NCBI GenBank assembly: GCA_905221605.1
Contig: CAJNDS010000979.1
Coordinates: 632,319 to 694,318 of the forward strand
Length of the DNA: 62,000 nucleotides
DNA from: Symbiodinium natans
Taxonomy: Eukaryota; Sar; Dinophyceae; Suessiales; Symbiodiniaceae
Reading direction: 5' to 3'
In this document: one piece after another, positions 51,200 through 62,000 of the stretch
Numbering within the stretch: position 1 is the first letter of the stretch
Layout: every line of letters starts with the position of its first letter
The notes under the pieces: generated by a model
What the model was told of the DNA's origin: nothing
Seen by the model: only the letters and a program-made list of their open reading frames with translations
Database searches by the model: none
Made by a program: the position numbers and the translations under genes

Positions 51200-52658
51200 G
51201 GACGCCTTATCAAGAAATTCAGCAACAGGAGGCAGTCCAGGCTTGAGTGCAACATTGGAGGCATGTGCTTCCAGACGTGGGCAAGAGCTAAGGAGCCTGG
51301 AAAAGCAACCCTAAACTCGAAACCCCAACCCTGAACTTAGGGGCCGAGCAGGGATCACGAATACACAATGGTCACTCCTCTTAGATGTGGTCCCTTTTAA
51401 AGTCCTCATAACATGGCGGGCCCGATGATTTGCAATGCCCCAAAAAAGGGGGCCATATTTTTGAGAGCTGAGCACACATCGCACTTTGGGTATGAAACCC
51501 TCCTTAGCCTTAACCAAGTGCAGACCAAAGCCACACTCCGAAGTCTGTCCCCAAAGGCCCTAAGGTTGGAGTTCATCACCGACCCGCTGGGGTTTCAGGG
51601 TTCAGGGTTTAGGTTTTAAGGTCGTTGTGTGACGGTGTGATTCGTGGTGTTTATTTGGAGGTTCATGGGTACTTAGAACACCAAGTATCACCGCACTGCG
51701 AAGCCCCCTACGTCCCCGAAGTAGGTGACGCGCACACTTATGATTGGGGTTTTAAGTACCCATGAACCCTTGGAGGCTTGCAGACTAGTCCCAAACTGCC
51801 CTGTGCCAGCGTTGACAAGCGCCACCCCGCCTCGAGTCAGGTAGGCCCGGATACTTGCAGGTTCATGGGTACTTATAACCACAGTTATAAGTCTACTTAT
51901 AACCTACTGAGGGGACTTAGAGGGCTTATAAGTCGAGTTATAGAATGGGTTCTAAGTACCCTGAACCCCGAGGTAGGTACTAAACAAACCCTAAACCCTC
52001 AACCCTAAACCCTAAACCCTAAAGCCTAAACCCTAAACCCTAATTGCGCGAGCACAGTTGCAGGAGCCGGAGGACTGAGTTGTCACGACGCCGAGGTGTG
52101 AAAACCTACTCGTGCACAAACACGGGCAGACCGAAAACCCTAAACCCTAAACCCTAAACCCTGCGTAGGGTTGAAGACCACGCAAGCCCTTACCCTCGAA
52201 ATGCTTGGCAACGACCAGAGCAGCAACAAATCGATAAGTCGCAGCTTCGCAAGCACGTCTCACCGTATCACCAATTACGCGTGGGTACGTGCTGGACTGA
52301 GGGTCTCGGTATGATCTCCTGCGTCGAAGGTAAGCAAATCTTGAGGCTTCTTTGGGGCTTAGGATCTAGGCCCGCAGATTCTACCTGCAACTCTAGTTGC
52401 CTGCACTATACGTAGGTTGGGAAACTGCAGGGAACTCAAGTGCCGGCATAAGGAAATCAGTCTGGGCGCCAGAAAACCCTAAGCCCTGAACCCCAATCCT
52501 AAACCCTAAACCCTAAACCTTATAAACCCTAAGCCCTATGCCCTAAGCCCTGAACCCCAATCCTAAACCCTGAAACCCTCTGGCACGGATCCGCATCTTG
52601 CCAGCGGCACCTTCCAAGAAGTGCGCCTTGAGCTGGCTGTTCAAAAAGTTTAGTGTTT
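51200..52658 (+). CDS. Unknown protein, four exons in phase
   Basis: Exons 51200-51292 (SRLECNIGGMCFQTWARAK, donor AAG|GA), 51524-51591 (TLRSLSPKALRLEFITDPL, phase 0/2), 52187-52329 (AWQRPEQQQIDKSQLRKHVS ... GMISCVE, ending at a consensus donor GAAG|GTAAGC) and 52605-52658 (APSKKCALSWLFKKFSV and stop, or donor at AAAAA|GTTTAG). Phases agree throughout. No domain recognised. Confidence 0.45.
51654..51776. repeat. Fold-back family D, copy 4
   Basis: TTGGAGGTTCATGGGTACTT ... AAGTACCCATGAACCCTTGG. Confidence 0.85.
51854..51974. repeat. Fold-back family D, copy 5
   Basis: TTGCAGGTTCATGGGTACTT ... AAGTACCCTGAACCCCGAGG, only 80 bp from copy 4. Confidence 0.85.
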
Positions 52659-53529
52659 AGGGTTAATCGTTTAGGGTTTAGGGTTTAGGGTTTAGGGTCT
52701 AGGGTCTAGGGTTTAGGGTTTAGGGTGGTTTCGGGCTGAGGGTTCAGGGTTTTTAGGCTTCAGAGGCTTTGTAGGGGTTCGCGTTTTATAGAGTTATCGG
52801 GTTTAGAGAGGTGTATAGGGTTTGTAGGATTTATGGAGTTGTATAGGATTTTGTAAGGTTCATAGGGTGGGTTTGGGATTTCTGGATTAAATGCGTATGG
52901 GGTGGTGGGTTGGGTGGGGGGGGGTCCGGGCTTTAAGGCCTTCGGTGTTGATTTCTTAAGGTTCTTTTGAGGGGCTGCGGGGCTTCGGAGTTTGCAGTTT
53001 AAGGTCTTAAGGTTTGGAGGTTTAAAAGGTTAGGGCTCTCAGGGGTCATGGGTGTGGTTTGGGGTTTAGGGCTAGGGTTTAGGGTTTAGGGTTTAGGGTT
53101 TAGGGTTTAGGGTTTAGGGTTTAGGGTTTAGGGCCCTAATAGGGCCCTAAAAACCCTAAACCTAAACCCTAAACAGACGCACTTGCCCGCAAACAGGCAC
53201 GACATACAAACTCCCGTAGGCGACTCTACGCCGATGGTCTGGGTAGTGCGGACTCTTGGGGGGATAGGGAGTACCCTCTTTCAACCCCAAGCCCTAAACC
53301 CTAAACTCCCCTAGCTTCGGTTGGTGTCTAACGAACCACGGTGTGCAGCTTCTGAAAAACCGAAGTGCGGATTCCGGGTTAGGTTCTTAGGGCCTGAAGC
53401 CTGCACAACCCCAAAGATCAGGGCTTCGGGCTCTATCTGTAGGACTACTCATGATCGAACTCGTTGGGCTGCCGAAACAATCTCGGCGTTCACAACCCTA
53501 ACCCCAAAACCCGGAACACCAATCACCAG

Positions 53530-53635
53530 GACCCGGCCCTTATCCTCCCTTTTCTTAGTGTTCAGTTTCCCTTCCACAAGCCCCTTTCTTAAGCGAAAAG
53601 GGTGAGTTTTTTTCCTAGGCAACGCTTGGGTCTAG
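53530..53635 (+). repeat. Family G introner-like element, copy 7
   Basis: CACCAG|GACCCGGCCCTTATCC ... ACGCTTGGGTCTAG|ATC: GA donor and AG acceptor at its exact ends. Confidence 0.75.
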
Positions 53636-53740
53636 ATCAGCTTCTGCACCGCCGCAGCCTGTAGGATCAGGGCGGACAAGTTAAAAGTAGTTGCCTCCTC
53701 ACCGTCTCCGCGGTCCCCCCTTCAAGATGATGAGCTTTGA
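53636..53740 (+). CDS. Terminal exon, unknown protein
   Basis: Starts right at the end of a family G element and reads ISFCTAAACRIRADKLKVVA then SSPSPRSPLQDDEL and TGA, with strongly G/C third positions in its first half. The upstream partner exon would end at CACCAG (53529); I could not fix its start. Confidence 0.45.
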   Translation: MSFCTAAACRIRADKLKVVASSPSPRSPLQDDEL

Positions 53741-54116
53741 GTCAGCGCTGGGGGCCTCGGCACGCTAGGGTTTAGGGTTTAGGGTTTAGAGTTTAGGGTT
53801 TAGGGTTTAGGGTTTAGGGTTTAGGGTTTACTAGGGGGTCAAAATGTCAAACTTCCTAAGCCCTGAACCTTAATCCCCACGTATTAAATGCATCAAACCC
53901 TATATACGGTCGGGTATGCCGTTCGGGATCGGTTGGGCCCTCGACGACTCTTGCATAAATGCCTGTAGGCCCTAAACCCGAAACCCAGATTGGCAGATAC
54001 CCTGGGGGCGTTGAGAAAATGCCCGGGGTTTACCTTTTTGGGGGGTCCCTTGAAGGGGATTCTCTTCTGTTGGGGGTATAAAAGGGGTACCCCTATTTGG
54101 GGAAATGCCCACATCC

Positions 54117-54173
54117 CCTGCAAACCACGAAATATCAACCTACCCTGCAAACCACGAAACATCAACCTACCCT
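54117..54173. repeat. Tandem duplication of 27 bp
   Basis: CCTGCAAACCACGAAA-ATCAACCTA twice, one difference. Confidence 0.9.
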
Positions 54174-54234
54174 AAACCCTAAACCCTAAACCCTATACCC
54201 TATACCCTATACCCTAGAAACCCTAAACCCTTAG

Positions 54235-55318
54235 GGCTTGGATGGAGGCCTGGAGGCTGGAGGCCCGCAACCGGATGGAATCTCTTGGAGGGAAGGCAAG
54301 CGTTGGCTCACGCCACAATACATGTTCCTCGGTTTAGGCTTTAGGGTTTTGGGTTTAGGGTGCTTGACACACCCTAACCCCAAGACCCTAATCTCCCCAA
54401 ACTTCCTAAACTCTCTAAACTCCCTGAACATCAGACCCTGAACTCCCCAAATTCCCTAAACTCCCTGAACCCTTTTCCCTAAACTCTAAACTCGAAACCC
54501 TAAACCCTAAACCCGTGTAACCCGTCCCAAGTTGGAAGTCCGAGTCATTCAGAGGCTGCTGCACCAGACTATGACACAGGCCCAGGCCACCGTGGGGAGG
54601 GCTTGGGGTTGCCCTGACATCCCTTTAATAAGATTATAGGGTTTGGGGTTTGGGGTTGAGGGTTTCGGGAGTAGGGTTTAGGGTTTAGGGTTTAGGGTTT
54701 AGGGTTCCGGTGTAGTCCTAGAGTTTTTCAGCTTCGCATCCGAAAGTCCTACGCCCGAAGCACTGCGCAGAAGCGTGTTTAGGCTCACAAAAATGTGCAG
54801 GGGCAATGAAGGATGGGGGGGGTCTCTACAACATGAGCATCCCACAAAGCCCCCTGAACATTGAAGCCTGAACCTCTTAGGGTTTGAGAGTTGAGAGTTT
54901 TGGGGAGGTGCAAAGATGACAACCCCCTTAAACTTGTTGCGCTGAAACAATCTCCTTGCGGAACGAAGCTTGACCTTCGGTTGAGGCCGCTGGCGTCGAG
55001 TTCAGATTCTATCGGGTGTCTGCGGCTTCTAGGGGTTTGTGGGTCAACAGCCTTCATAGGGTCGAAGGGTTTACTTATTTGGGGTTTACCTATAAGGCCC
55101 ATGAAGCCTACACCCTGCAGACCTTAACCCGCTACGAATCCCTTAGCCCCTGTGAACCCGAAGCTCGAAACTCCGTTATCCTTAAACCCTAAACCCTAAA
55201 CCCGAAACCCCAAAAACCCGAAACCTGGAAACCTAAACTGCTACCCGAAGCCGCTACAAGCTCCCAAGCCTCGCAGGTGGCTGCCACGCTTGCAAATGCT
55301 GAAGAGTCTGGGCCTTGA
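54235..55318 (+). CDS. Unknown helical protein, three 3' exons
   Basis: Exons 54235-54295 (AWMEAWRLEARNRMESLGGK, donor AAG|GC), 54532-54600 (LEVRVIQRLLHQTMTQAQAT, donor AGG|GC) and 55277-55318 (VAATLANAEESGP and TGA) join in phase. Continuous amphipathic helix, possibly a coiled coil. Each exon is preceded by a CCCTAAA array. The 5' end was not found. Confidence 0.5.
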
Positions 55319-55696
55319 GCTTTGTGGTACTTTACTGTAACTTTAGATCCTTTGCCTTTTTGGGTTTATTGGGTTTCTTAATAAGGCAGCTAGTTTTTTG
55401 TTTAGCTACCCTTCTGAGTGTAGCCAAGTGAGGGACTTCTCTCTGATGCTCTTAGAGGGTTTACGAAGCTCGGGAGGCCTTTTGGGATATTTGACTTTAT
55501 AGCCTTATCAGGCTTAAGAGGTCTACATGTAGGGTTCGTTTTCAGAGGGTTTTAAGGGCCATCCTGTAAGGTTTGCCAGGGTTCATGTAGGGATTATAGT
55601 TTTTTTTTTGGGGTTTAGGGAAACAAGGGCTTGGGGTTTGGGGGCGTCTCGCCGAGCATGCGGGGGAGGACTGACACGCAAAAGCCTGCGATGCAG

Positions 55697-55742
55697 GCAG
55701 CCAAGCGGGAAGCGCAACAGGAATCCATCGACCCTGTTAAGG
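55697..55742 (+). CDS. Candidate exon AAKREAQQESIDPVK
   Basis: ATGCAG|GCA to TTAAG|G|GTTCAG. Charged helical peptide with good codon bias. It might belong 5' of the CKS gene, but no join in phase was found. Confidence 0.35.
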
Positions 55743-56166
55743 GTTCAGGACCCCAAGTTACCCTAAGCCCTAAACCGTAAACCCTAAACCCTAAACCCTA
55801 AACCCTACTAGGAAGGGCTTGGTGGGTGGGGGGGGTGCGGGGGGGGGGGGGGGGGTCCTAGACGTCAGCACTCAGAGAAGCCAATGGCAGGCCTTGAGTG
55901 GAAGCTCCTCGTCCTGGGTTCTCGTTCAGGAACTTAAATGAATATGTGCCATTGCCGGAAATATGTATATATATATATGTCTATATAGGGAGAGAGTATC
56001 CGTATTTTCGGTATCTGACTTATATAAATACATAGATATACACACATATGTATATATATATATATAGAGAGAGAGAGAGCAAATGATAGAGTATTTTTGT
56101 TTTATGGGAGCTATAGCTTTATGTTTGCTAGCAAGAACCAAGAAGCCTATCATTGCCATCCACGAC

Positions 56167-58313
56167 ATGAGGACGGACTACTCTGACAAGTACTGCGATG
56201 ATATCTACGAGTACAGGCCCGGTAGGGGTGCTGGGTACCAGAGTTGCATGTTTAGGCTGCAGGGTTTAGGGTTTAGGGTTTAGGGTTTATGGATTTATAG
56301 GGTTTAGGTTGGGTTCAGGCTTTCGGTTTAGAGTTTCATGACCCGGCCTTTAACGGACTGATCTTCCCTACACTAACTTCCCCCAGCAATCGACACGTCG
56401 ATTGGTGAACATCTCCACTGTCTCCATGGCGATGTCTCCCAAACGTGGTTCTTTCATGTCTCTGTAGACAAGTCTGCAGAGTGATGGTTCAGGTGTTGGG
56501 GACATACGCATCCAGAACAACGTAACTATTGACGGATGCTGAGTTTAACGGCTCAAGATCCCTTTGAAAGGGCTCCCTCAGTTCACGGGACCGCGTTGTC
56601 CCAAGGGACCTTGCTTTCGAGAGCCACTGCGACCCTGACGCCTCTGAAGCTCTGAAAGCTCCAAAGCTTAGGGTTTAGGGTTTTGGGTCTAGGGTTTAGG
56701 GTTTAGGGTTAGTGTTCAGGCCCAGGGTTCTGTGTTTGTAAGGGATATAAAGCCCTTGTAGTCCGTTATAGGAAACCTCGAACTTTCCCGAAGGCGTGTC
56801 ACCATTCCGCGGCACCTCGTGCAGAGCCTTCCCGGCATGAACCAGGGACGCACCATGGAGGAGCCTTTGTCATAGTTGGGTACCATTTTGCATGTTCAAG
56901 GGTACTTAAACCCTATAAGGAATAAGCAAGTAAGCTTTTAACATTATGCCAGCCATGAACTAGGAGCTAGCGGCTGAATCATTTTGGAGGCTTGGGGTTT
57001 CTACTCGGGGCTCCGAGGACGCGTGGATGCAGGGGTGCAGCTCTTGACTCCTGAACCCTGTACAATTAATAGGGTTTAGGGTTTAGGGTTGACAATTAAT
57101 TGTACACTCCTCATACCTTGGATTCGGCATAGTTTGCGAAAATTGGGTTTGCTGGGGCTTCGTGCGTTTCGCGGCTCAGCCACAACAGCACAACTCAACC
57201 CCAACTCAACCCTGGTTTAGGGTTTAGGGTTTAGGGTTCAGGGTTTAGGGTTTAGGTTTAGGGTCCAAGCACCCAACTCCCAAACCCCAAGCTCCCTGCA
57301 TCCCCCCACCTCTACAGAGTTTGCATTTCGCAGGCCCCAAACCCCGAACCTCAAACCCCAAACCCCTGACGCCTAAACCTAAACCCTAAGCCCTAAACCC
57401 TAAGCCCTAAGCACTAAACCCTAAACCCTAAACCCTGAACCCTAAACCCTAAACCCTAAACCCTAAACCCTAAACCCGAAGCCCTAAGCCCTAAGCCCTA
57501 AGCCCTAAGCCCTAAGCCCTAAAGCCTGAGCAGGGATGGGTTTGGGCTTTCGGGCCAAGAAATGGCGGTTTCAGGGTTTTGTGCTTCGGGGTTCGGGGCT
57601 CTCGGGTCGCAGGCTTCAGGGTTATAGAGGGTTGTATAGGGCTTAGGGTCTCGGGTAGAGGTTTAGGGTTCAGGATTTCGGATTTAAGGTTTAACCCCAG
57701 CCCCCTGGGATGCGCCGGTGCGCGTGAGCAAGAGATACTGGGAAGGGCCGCAGGAACTGTAGGGGTGCTGTGGCGCAGGAATGGGAGTGGCGCTCGTGTG
57801 GCATCACCATGCGGCTGCCTCGGCCACGACGTGTTCCTCAATGAACAGGGTGTCGGGGATGTGTGGACATTACCCTGAATCCCTCCGAGCTGCCATGGAA
57901 GAGGTTCTCCTTGGCGTCTCAGGGCGTTGACGCTACACCTATAGGTTGGTTTACAGGTTTCGTAGTTGCTTATTCAGCATTTAACTGCCTCTAAGCCTCC
58001 AGCACTCGTCCTGGCAGATCTGGACCCCCTTAGAAGGTGTCTCCAAGCCTCCATGAACCCGATCTTCAAACTCGATCAAGCACAGGGAACCAGTGAAGAG
58101 GAGCCGAGCAAGGTTTCAAAGTGATCGGATAAGAATTGGGAAGGTCTTGACCAGGTTTGCTGTGCCAGTGCCTGTAAACCCCCCTGCTTCTGCAACATGA
58201 ACATTGCCCAGGGCGTACCCCTAAACCCAAGTTCCTCGCTCAGGTCACGCGGTTGGGAGCATTATGATCACCACTCGCCCGAGGCACGCGACAACGCGCA
58301 TCTCATGCTCTAG
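56167..58313 (+). CDS. CKS1: CKS1/Suc1-type cyclin-dependent kinase regulatory subunit
   Basis: Four tiny exons, 56167-56216, 56794-56860, 57779-57810 and 58244-58313, join to 72 residues. Junctions are GC-AG (ACAG|GC ... GAAG|G), GA-AG (GGAG|GA ... GCAG|G) and GC-AG (CCAT|GC ... TCAG|G), each restoring the frame. The product reads DYSDKYCDDIYEYR, RVTIPRHLVQSLPG, EWEWRSCGITMSRGWEHY and then HHSPE: the family signature throughout. Phosphate-pocket residues Lys8, Arg17, Ser51 and Trp54 match the family's Lys, Arg, Ser and Trp. Odd points: four extra residues in the HxPExH hinge, and a stop after HLML that removes the final LFRRP strand and its Arg. The ATG at 56167 is the only one in a sensible place, but the frame stays open upstream. 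CKS proteins tether CDKs to phosphorylated substrates in the nucleus. All introns contain telomere repeats. Confidence 0.85.
57360..57525 (-). repeat. CCCTAAA/CCCTAAG array in CKS intron 2
   Basis: Over 20 heptamers, changing from CCCTAAA to CCCTAAG. TTTAGGG units at 57070-57090 and 57213-57260 lie earlier in the same 918-nt intron. Confidence 0.9.
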
Positions 58314-59858
58314 CCGACGTCAGTCTTTGCAGCTTCAGCATATGAAGGTGTTGAAGCTCCGTGACCATGCCTCTAACGCAGCTAGCTTGTCGGAAGTAAG
58401 CAAGAGCACCCTAAACCCTAAACCCTAATTAAACCCTAAACTGGCATCTTTGCCACAAGGCTTTGGCAGTAATTTTGCCAGCGCCGGAAACTCTGCTCGC
58501 CCCCACTCGCGAATTACACACCTAGCTCCCCAAACCCGAATATGCAAGTAAGGGTAAGCCAGCTGTACATGGGCACCGCACTCTGCGCCTCCATGGACCT
58601 CATGTTTAGTGCTGGCTTGACGCGGAGTTGGTTTTTGCATTGCTAAGTTCCCTTCGTCGTTGTCTCTTTGTCTCTCTCCCCGCTCGCTCGCTCTTTGGCC
58701 TGATGCTGTAGAGTACTGTCGCCCGCAGCTTCACAGAAGCACAGCACTGGTGCACTGTGAGCCTGCTCCCATATCTTCAGTGCTGTGCTCAGCTCCTAGA
58801 CTTCCATTCATTCTACAGATTTCCAAGCCTCGCATTCTGGAAAGGTGAAAAAACTGCAAACCATGAGCTCACACAGGTAAGTTGCAAACCAAGTACTATG
58901 TGGGCAGGCGAACGTGCTGCTCTTCCGTCGAGTCCTGCACACTGACCCAAAGACAGGACAGCCACTGCCTCAGCTGTGTCATAGCAAGACGGTGCTATCG
59001 TGACAGGGCAAACCTGCTTGCCCACAGCTGATGCATCGGATGCGTTTTGGAGCCTGACCCTCATGAATGAATGCTGCCCAGATGCAACTCTAATTCTGCT
59101 TCTTGTGGCATCCATGCGCTGGCAGTTCTAAACGACTCAGACATCGACACTCTGCTAACCTTGGTCTGCTCAGAGGGATGTTGAAGGTCGAGAACTGACG
59201 TTGGAGGTTGGGTTTCGGATTTGATTTCTTTCTGACTGTTTTGTGCCCACGGGCATTGATCTCGTGCCACTGAGGGTTCCTCCGTACATGCAGATCAAGG
59301 CCAGTGCTTCTCCAACAAAGAAGTAGGGCTTGGGACGGGACTAGCTGTTCCGGGTGCCAAACTAATGTTGGCATCGGGTAGTATTTGCTGGGAGTCTGTC
59401 GGGTCGAACTGTCCGCGCTCATCTTTGAGCATGTTCACGTCACGTTCCGGCGGGCATGGTACACGAATACTTCATGTGTGCCTAGGAACTCCTTGCTGTC
59501 CGAATGTTAGATCGGCTTTTGGGATAGAGCGCTGGAACCGTCGATGGCAGTGGGCAGGGAATGCTCGGTCTCAGAAAGCGGTCCGTTCTATTCCGTTATG
59601 AGCGTTGCCTGTTTGTTGTCGCTTGAACATGGAGCTAGATGAGATTTCGCCTCGCTTCCGTTCAATGTCACTGTCAACTTGGCCCCAGCGATATCGACGC
59701 AAGTGAGGCATCTTAAGCACTGAGAGCCGAGGGTTTTTGACCATCACGCAGGGGTAAACGAGCCCACGCGCATCAAACAGTTATGCCCGCGGGCACTGTG
59801 TGAACTCAAACTCACTGCTCAAGCAGCTCCGATGATTCGACCTTGTGTCCTCAAGCAG

Positions 59859-59921
59859 GTGCAAGAGAGACTGGCCTACATTGAGAAGTTGGAGCAGGCC
59901 TGCGCAAGGGGAAACCCCTAA
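59859..59921 (+). CDS. Candidate terminal exon, coiled-coil-like
   Basis: AAGCAG|GTG to TAA: VQERLAYIEKLEQACARGNP. Alternative donor CAG|GCCTGC at 59897. A family G element starts about 20 bp later. Confidence 0.45.
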   Translation: MQERLAYIEKLEQACARGNP

Positions 59922-59942
59922 ACATCCTGAACAGAATCTTGG

Positions 59943-60053
59943 AGCCCAGTGGCACCCTTTTGCCCGTTTTTGGTTTCTAGGTTCCGTGATCAAAAAAAAA
60001 AGATAACAACAAAAAGCTGGTACCCTTACTACAATCTGGTTACTGGGCTGCCA
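59943..60053 (+). repeat. Family G element, copy 8
   Basis: GAGCCCAGTGGCACCCTTTT ... TACCCTTACTACAATCTGGT, closing with GGTTACTGGGC. Confidence 0.6.
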
Positions 60054-61081
60054 AGAGCAGGTTTCCCAATCTTGAAAACCCTAAACCCGAAACCCTAAAC
60101 TTGCCAAAGTTTTCGGCTCAGGACCTAGGGAAATTGGGTTGCTGCCAACCTTTTTGGTCGAGTGGGAGTTGAGCTTGGAGTTGGGTTTAGGGTTTAGGGG
60201 TAGTAAGGACACAGAGTAGGCCCTCATTCCCCTTTTTTGGGGGGCTTCAGGTTCCCCTGTTGGATTAGGTTGAGGGGCACGAAAACGTCTCAGGAGGGTT
60301 TGAAGGAGGTGGGAGATGTATACCCAGGAGGTAGTTATGTGGCCACTCTCAGTTGCCCCTAAACCCTAAACCCTAAACCTTAAACCCCAAACCCTAAACC
60401 CTAGTGACCTTCAACCCTTATCCAGCCCTATGCCGTTGGGCCCTGGATCCCTGTTTAGAGGAGGGTGTATGGGGATGAGGACGTTTGGTCTATCAGACGG
60501 TCCGATTTGTTTTTTAGCTCAGGCGATGTCAGGCATAACCACGTGTAGCTGCGAGCAACCCGGTGGATGGCGGAGTTCATGGGGGGAGTAGCTAGGGATC
60601 CAGTGAGTTCCCAAGTGTTTTGGGCATGGACTTGGTTAGCTGGCTGTGCATGTTTAGCCGGCCATTGAGTTGAACTGTTTATTGTTTTTTTGACTTCATG
60701 TCTTATCCGTTGCTTTGAGCAGAACATGACTCAATGACAGTACATACATAAGCATCATATGCCAAAGGTGTTGGGGCGCCCTGGCTCCCGACCTTCTGTT
60801 CCAAACCATACACCTTGAGCCCAAATTGTCTCGATATTCTCGGCGCAACTCCAAACCCCAAGCCCCAAGCCCCAAACCCTAAACCCTAAACCCCGTTATG
60901 GCAGACGTAGAGGGGTGGGAGTTTTGGAGTTCCTTGCTGAAGCTTTGGACCTGAGGGGCTTTCTACAGGGCTTAGGGCGCGGGCATACAGGATGGAATTA
61001 GGGTTCAGGGTCTAGGGTCCATATAGGGTTTAGGGTTTAGGGTTTAGGGTTTGGGGTAGCCCTTTAACCCTAAAGCCCAAG

Positions 61082-61190
61082 TTGGAGCGCCGGCGGGGGC
61101 ATTCAGTCAACACGCAGCCTCGCTGCTTCGCGCTAAGAGCAGGCAAGGCAACAGATGATCCAAGAACAGGCCCTACCCTGAGCTGGGCAT
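61082..61190 (+). CDS. Candidate exon, basic peptide
   Basis: CCCAAG|TTG opens LERRRGHSVNTQPRCFALRA and more, running into a TTTAGGG array at 61194. Donor unclear (TCA|GTCAAC is possible after eight codons). Confidence 0.3.
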
Positions 61191-61193
61191 GCT

Positions 61194-61275
61194 TAGGGTT
61201 TAGGGTTTAGGGTTTAGGGTTTAGGGTTTAGGGTTTAGGGTTTAGGGTTTACGGTTTAGGGTTTACGGTTTAGCT
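61194..61275 (+). repeat. TTTAGGG array
   Basis: About 11 heptamers including TTTACGG variants. Confidence 0.9.
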
Positions 61276-61901
61276 AAACCCCAGGACTCAGGACAAGAAA
61301 TACAGTAAGGCTTCGGCATGTCAATGTCAAGTTCGGGGTATACCAAGACGGGTTAGCTTAGGCTATGAAATTCTCGTTGGGCTTTATCGATTTTCGCCTA
61401 TGCAGGCGCTATTGCTGTGTGATGGCCTAAGTCTGGGGCTAGGGTTGAGAGTTTAGCGTCGTTGCTTGCCGATAGGGTTGAGAGCCTCCCGCAGACCCTG
61501 TGTGACGAAGATACCGGCACTACAGAGTACGATGGACCACTTCAACCCGAAACTGCAAACTCCACGTGACCACAGCACAAGGTGGGGTCTTAAGGAGGGC
61601 GGTGCTTTATTGGCAGTCTGCACCTCCTACCTGAAGGCCCTAATGTAGTTTCCTGTTGGGATCAGTTATGGGACGTTGTGGTATACTACTCAAGAAAGGC
61701 AATACAGCAGAGCCTCCAGGTTAAAACTCAAAGCCCCGAACACATCCTCTACGTAGACCCACGAGGCCATGACTGTTGTTGGGAAGCGGTGGGGTGCCCC
61801 ATCGATTGTCTTCTTCTTTCCCGAAACCTATGAGAACTTCTATCTTTAGGTAGAACCAAGAACTCTGGAGCAGCTTTCTTGTGGGTTTCTATGGTGCTGA
61901 G

Positions 61902-61943
61902 GCGCGCAAACAGGAGCAGTACATGAGCGACATGTACTACTGA
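61902..61943 (+). CDS. Candidate terminal exon ARKQEQYMSDMYY
   Basis: GCTGAG|GCG to TGA in phase 0 after a pyrimidine-rich stretch. The frame is also open back to about 61865 (SSFLVGFYGAE). An upstream frame at about 61760-61845 (MTVVGKRWGAPSIVFFFPET) may be its partner, but a stop precedes the only GT donor. Unknown protein. Confidence 0.35.
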   Translation, partial: ARKQEQYMSDMYY

Positions 61944-62000
61944 GCTGCACCCGCCTTAGCAACCTTATCATGGCGGGTGCTGGTGGGGTTGAGTACTCTA

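Larger units (their letters stand above)
58440..60060. other. Repeat-poor block, possible intergenic or 5' region
   Basis: Almost no telomere units over 1.6 kb. One plausible splice donor with full consensus (CACACAG|GTAAGT at 58877) follows a frame ending KTANHELTQ. Several 60-110-codon ORFs on both strands have no exon-like codon use. A pyrimidine-rich stretch (TCTCTTTGTCTCTCTCCCC) lies at 58664. Nothing here is recognised. Confidence 0.4.

Noticed and set aside
1-62000. A true chromosome end (telomere)
   Set aside because: The arrays are short, internal, in both orientations and interleaved with exons throughout.
1-62000. Higher-plant origin suggested by TTTAGGG repeats
   Set aside because: GC/GA donors restoring conserved frames, all host exons on one strand and the EF-hand-like family fit dinoflagellates, not plants.

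Overview
This window looks like nuclear DNA of a dinoflagellate. Four things point there. (1) The sequence is saturated with Arabidopsis-type telomere heptamers (TTTAGGG / CCCTAAA), present internally in both orientations. (2) Exons can be joined only with a mix of GT, GC and GA 5' splice sites, usually in the context AG|G...AG|G, a known dinoflagellate peculiarity. (3) Every convincing host exon lies on the + strand, as in dinoflagellate unidirectional gene arrays. (4) Several exons read as the degenerate EF-hand-like proteins common in dinoflagellates. I could not name a species, and no spliced-leader relic was found. All gene models below were joined by eye from reading phase, splice dinucleotides, third-position G+C and protein sense; none has been tested against RNA.

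The usual ORF view is misleading here. Most long ORFs are telomere repeats read as protein (LNPKP or GLGFRV runs) or poly-G/T tracts. The real coding sequence is in exons of about 30-200 nt, each sitting in 0.3-2 kb of repeat.

Layout: 355-2585, a four-exon EF-hand-like gene; about 3.6-12.3 kb, scattered exons of a second EF-hand-like gene whose best part is 7020-12254; 13529-15113, an intact histidine-phosphatase gene with two short introns; 15.7-17.9 kb, exons of unrecognised genes; 19234-39667, an 18-exon EF-hand-like gene in one consistent reading frame; 39871-48201, a probable further gene with EF-hand-like exons followed by Lys/Glu- and acidic/Ser-rich exons; 49035-50863, 51200-52658, 53636-53740 and 54235-55318, pieces of unrecognised genes; 56167-58313, a four-exon CKS1/Suc1-type cyclin-dependent-kinase subunit; 58.4-60.0 kb, mostly unique DNA; 60-62 kb, further exons.

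Intruders in the 20-kb gene: a fragment of a C5-cytosine DNA methyltransferase (23084-23385) and, in the intron after 32939, an AT-rich block (about 33.8-35.27 kb). That block carries decayed minus-strand coding sequence, including a lipase-like hydrolase, and abuts an array of 28-bp palindromes.

The most unusual signal is the intron architecture. Exons tend to be followed by TTTAGGG arrays, with the donor often being the GT of GTTTAGGG, and preceded by CCCTAAA arrays, so many introns begin and end with complementary telomere repeats. Interspersed with these are at least a dozen families of short fold-back elements, some of whose ends coincide with splice sites (introner-like elements). Together they suggest that telomere-like DNA and fold-back transposons are two sources of introns in this genome.
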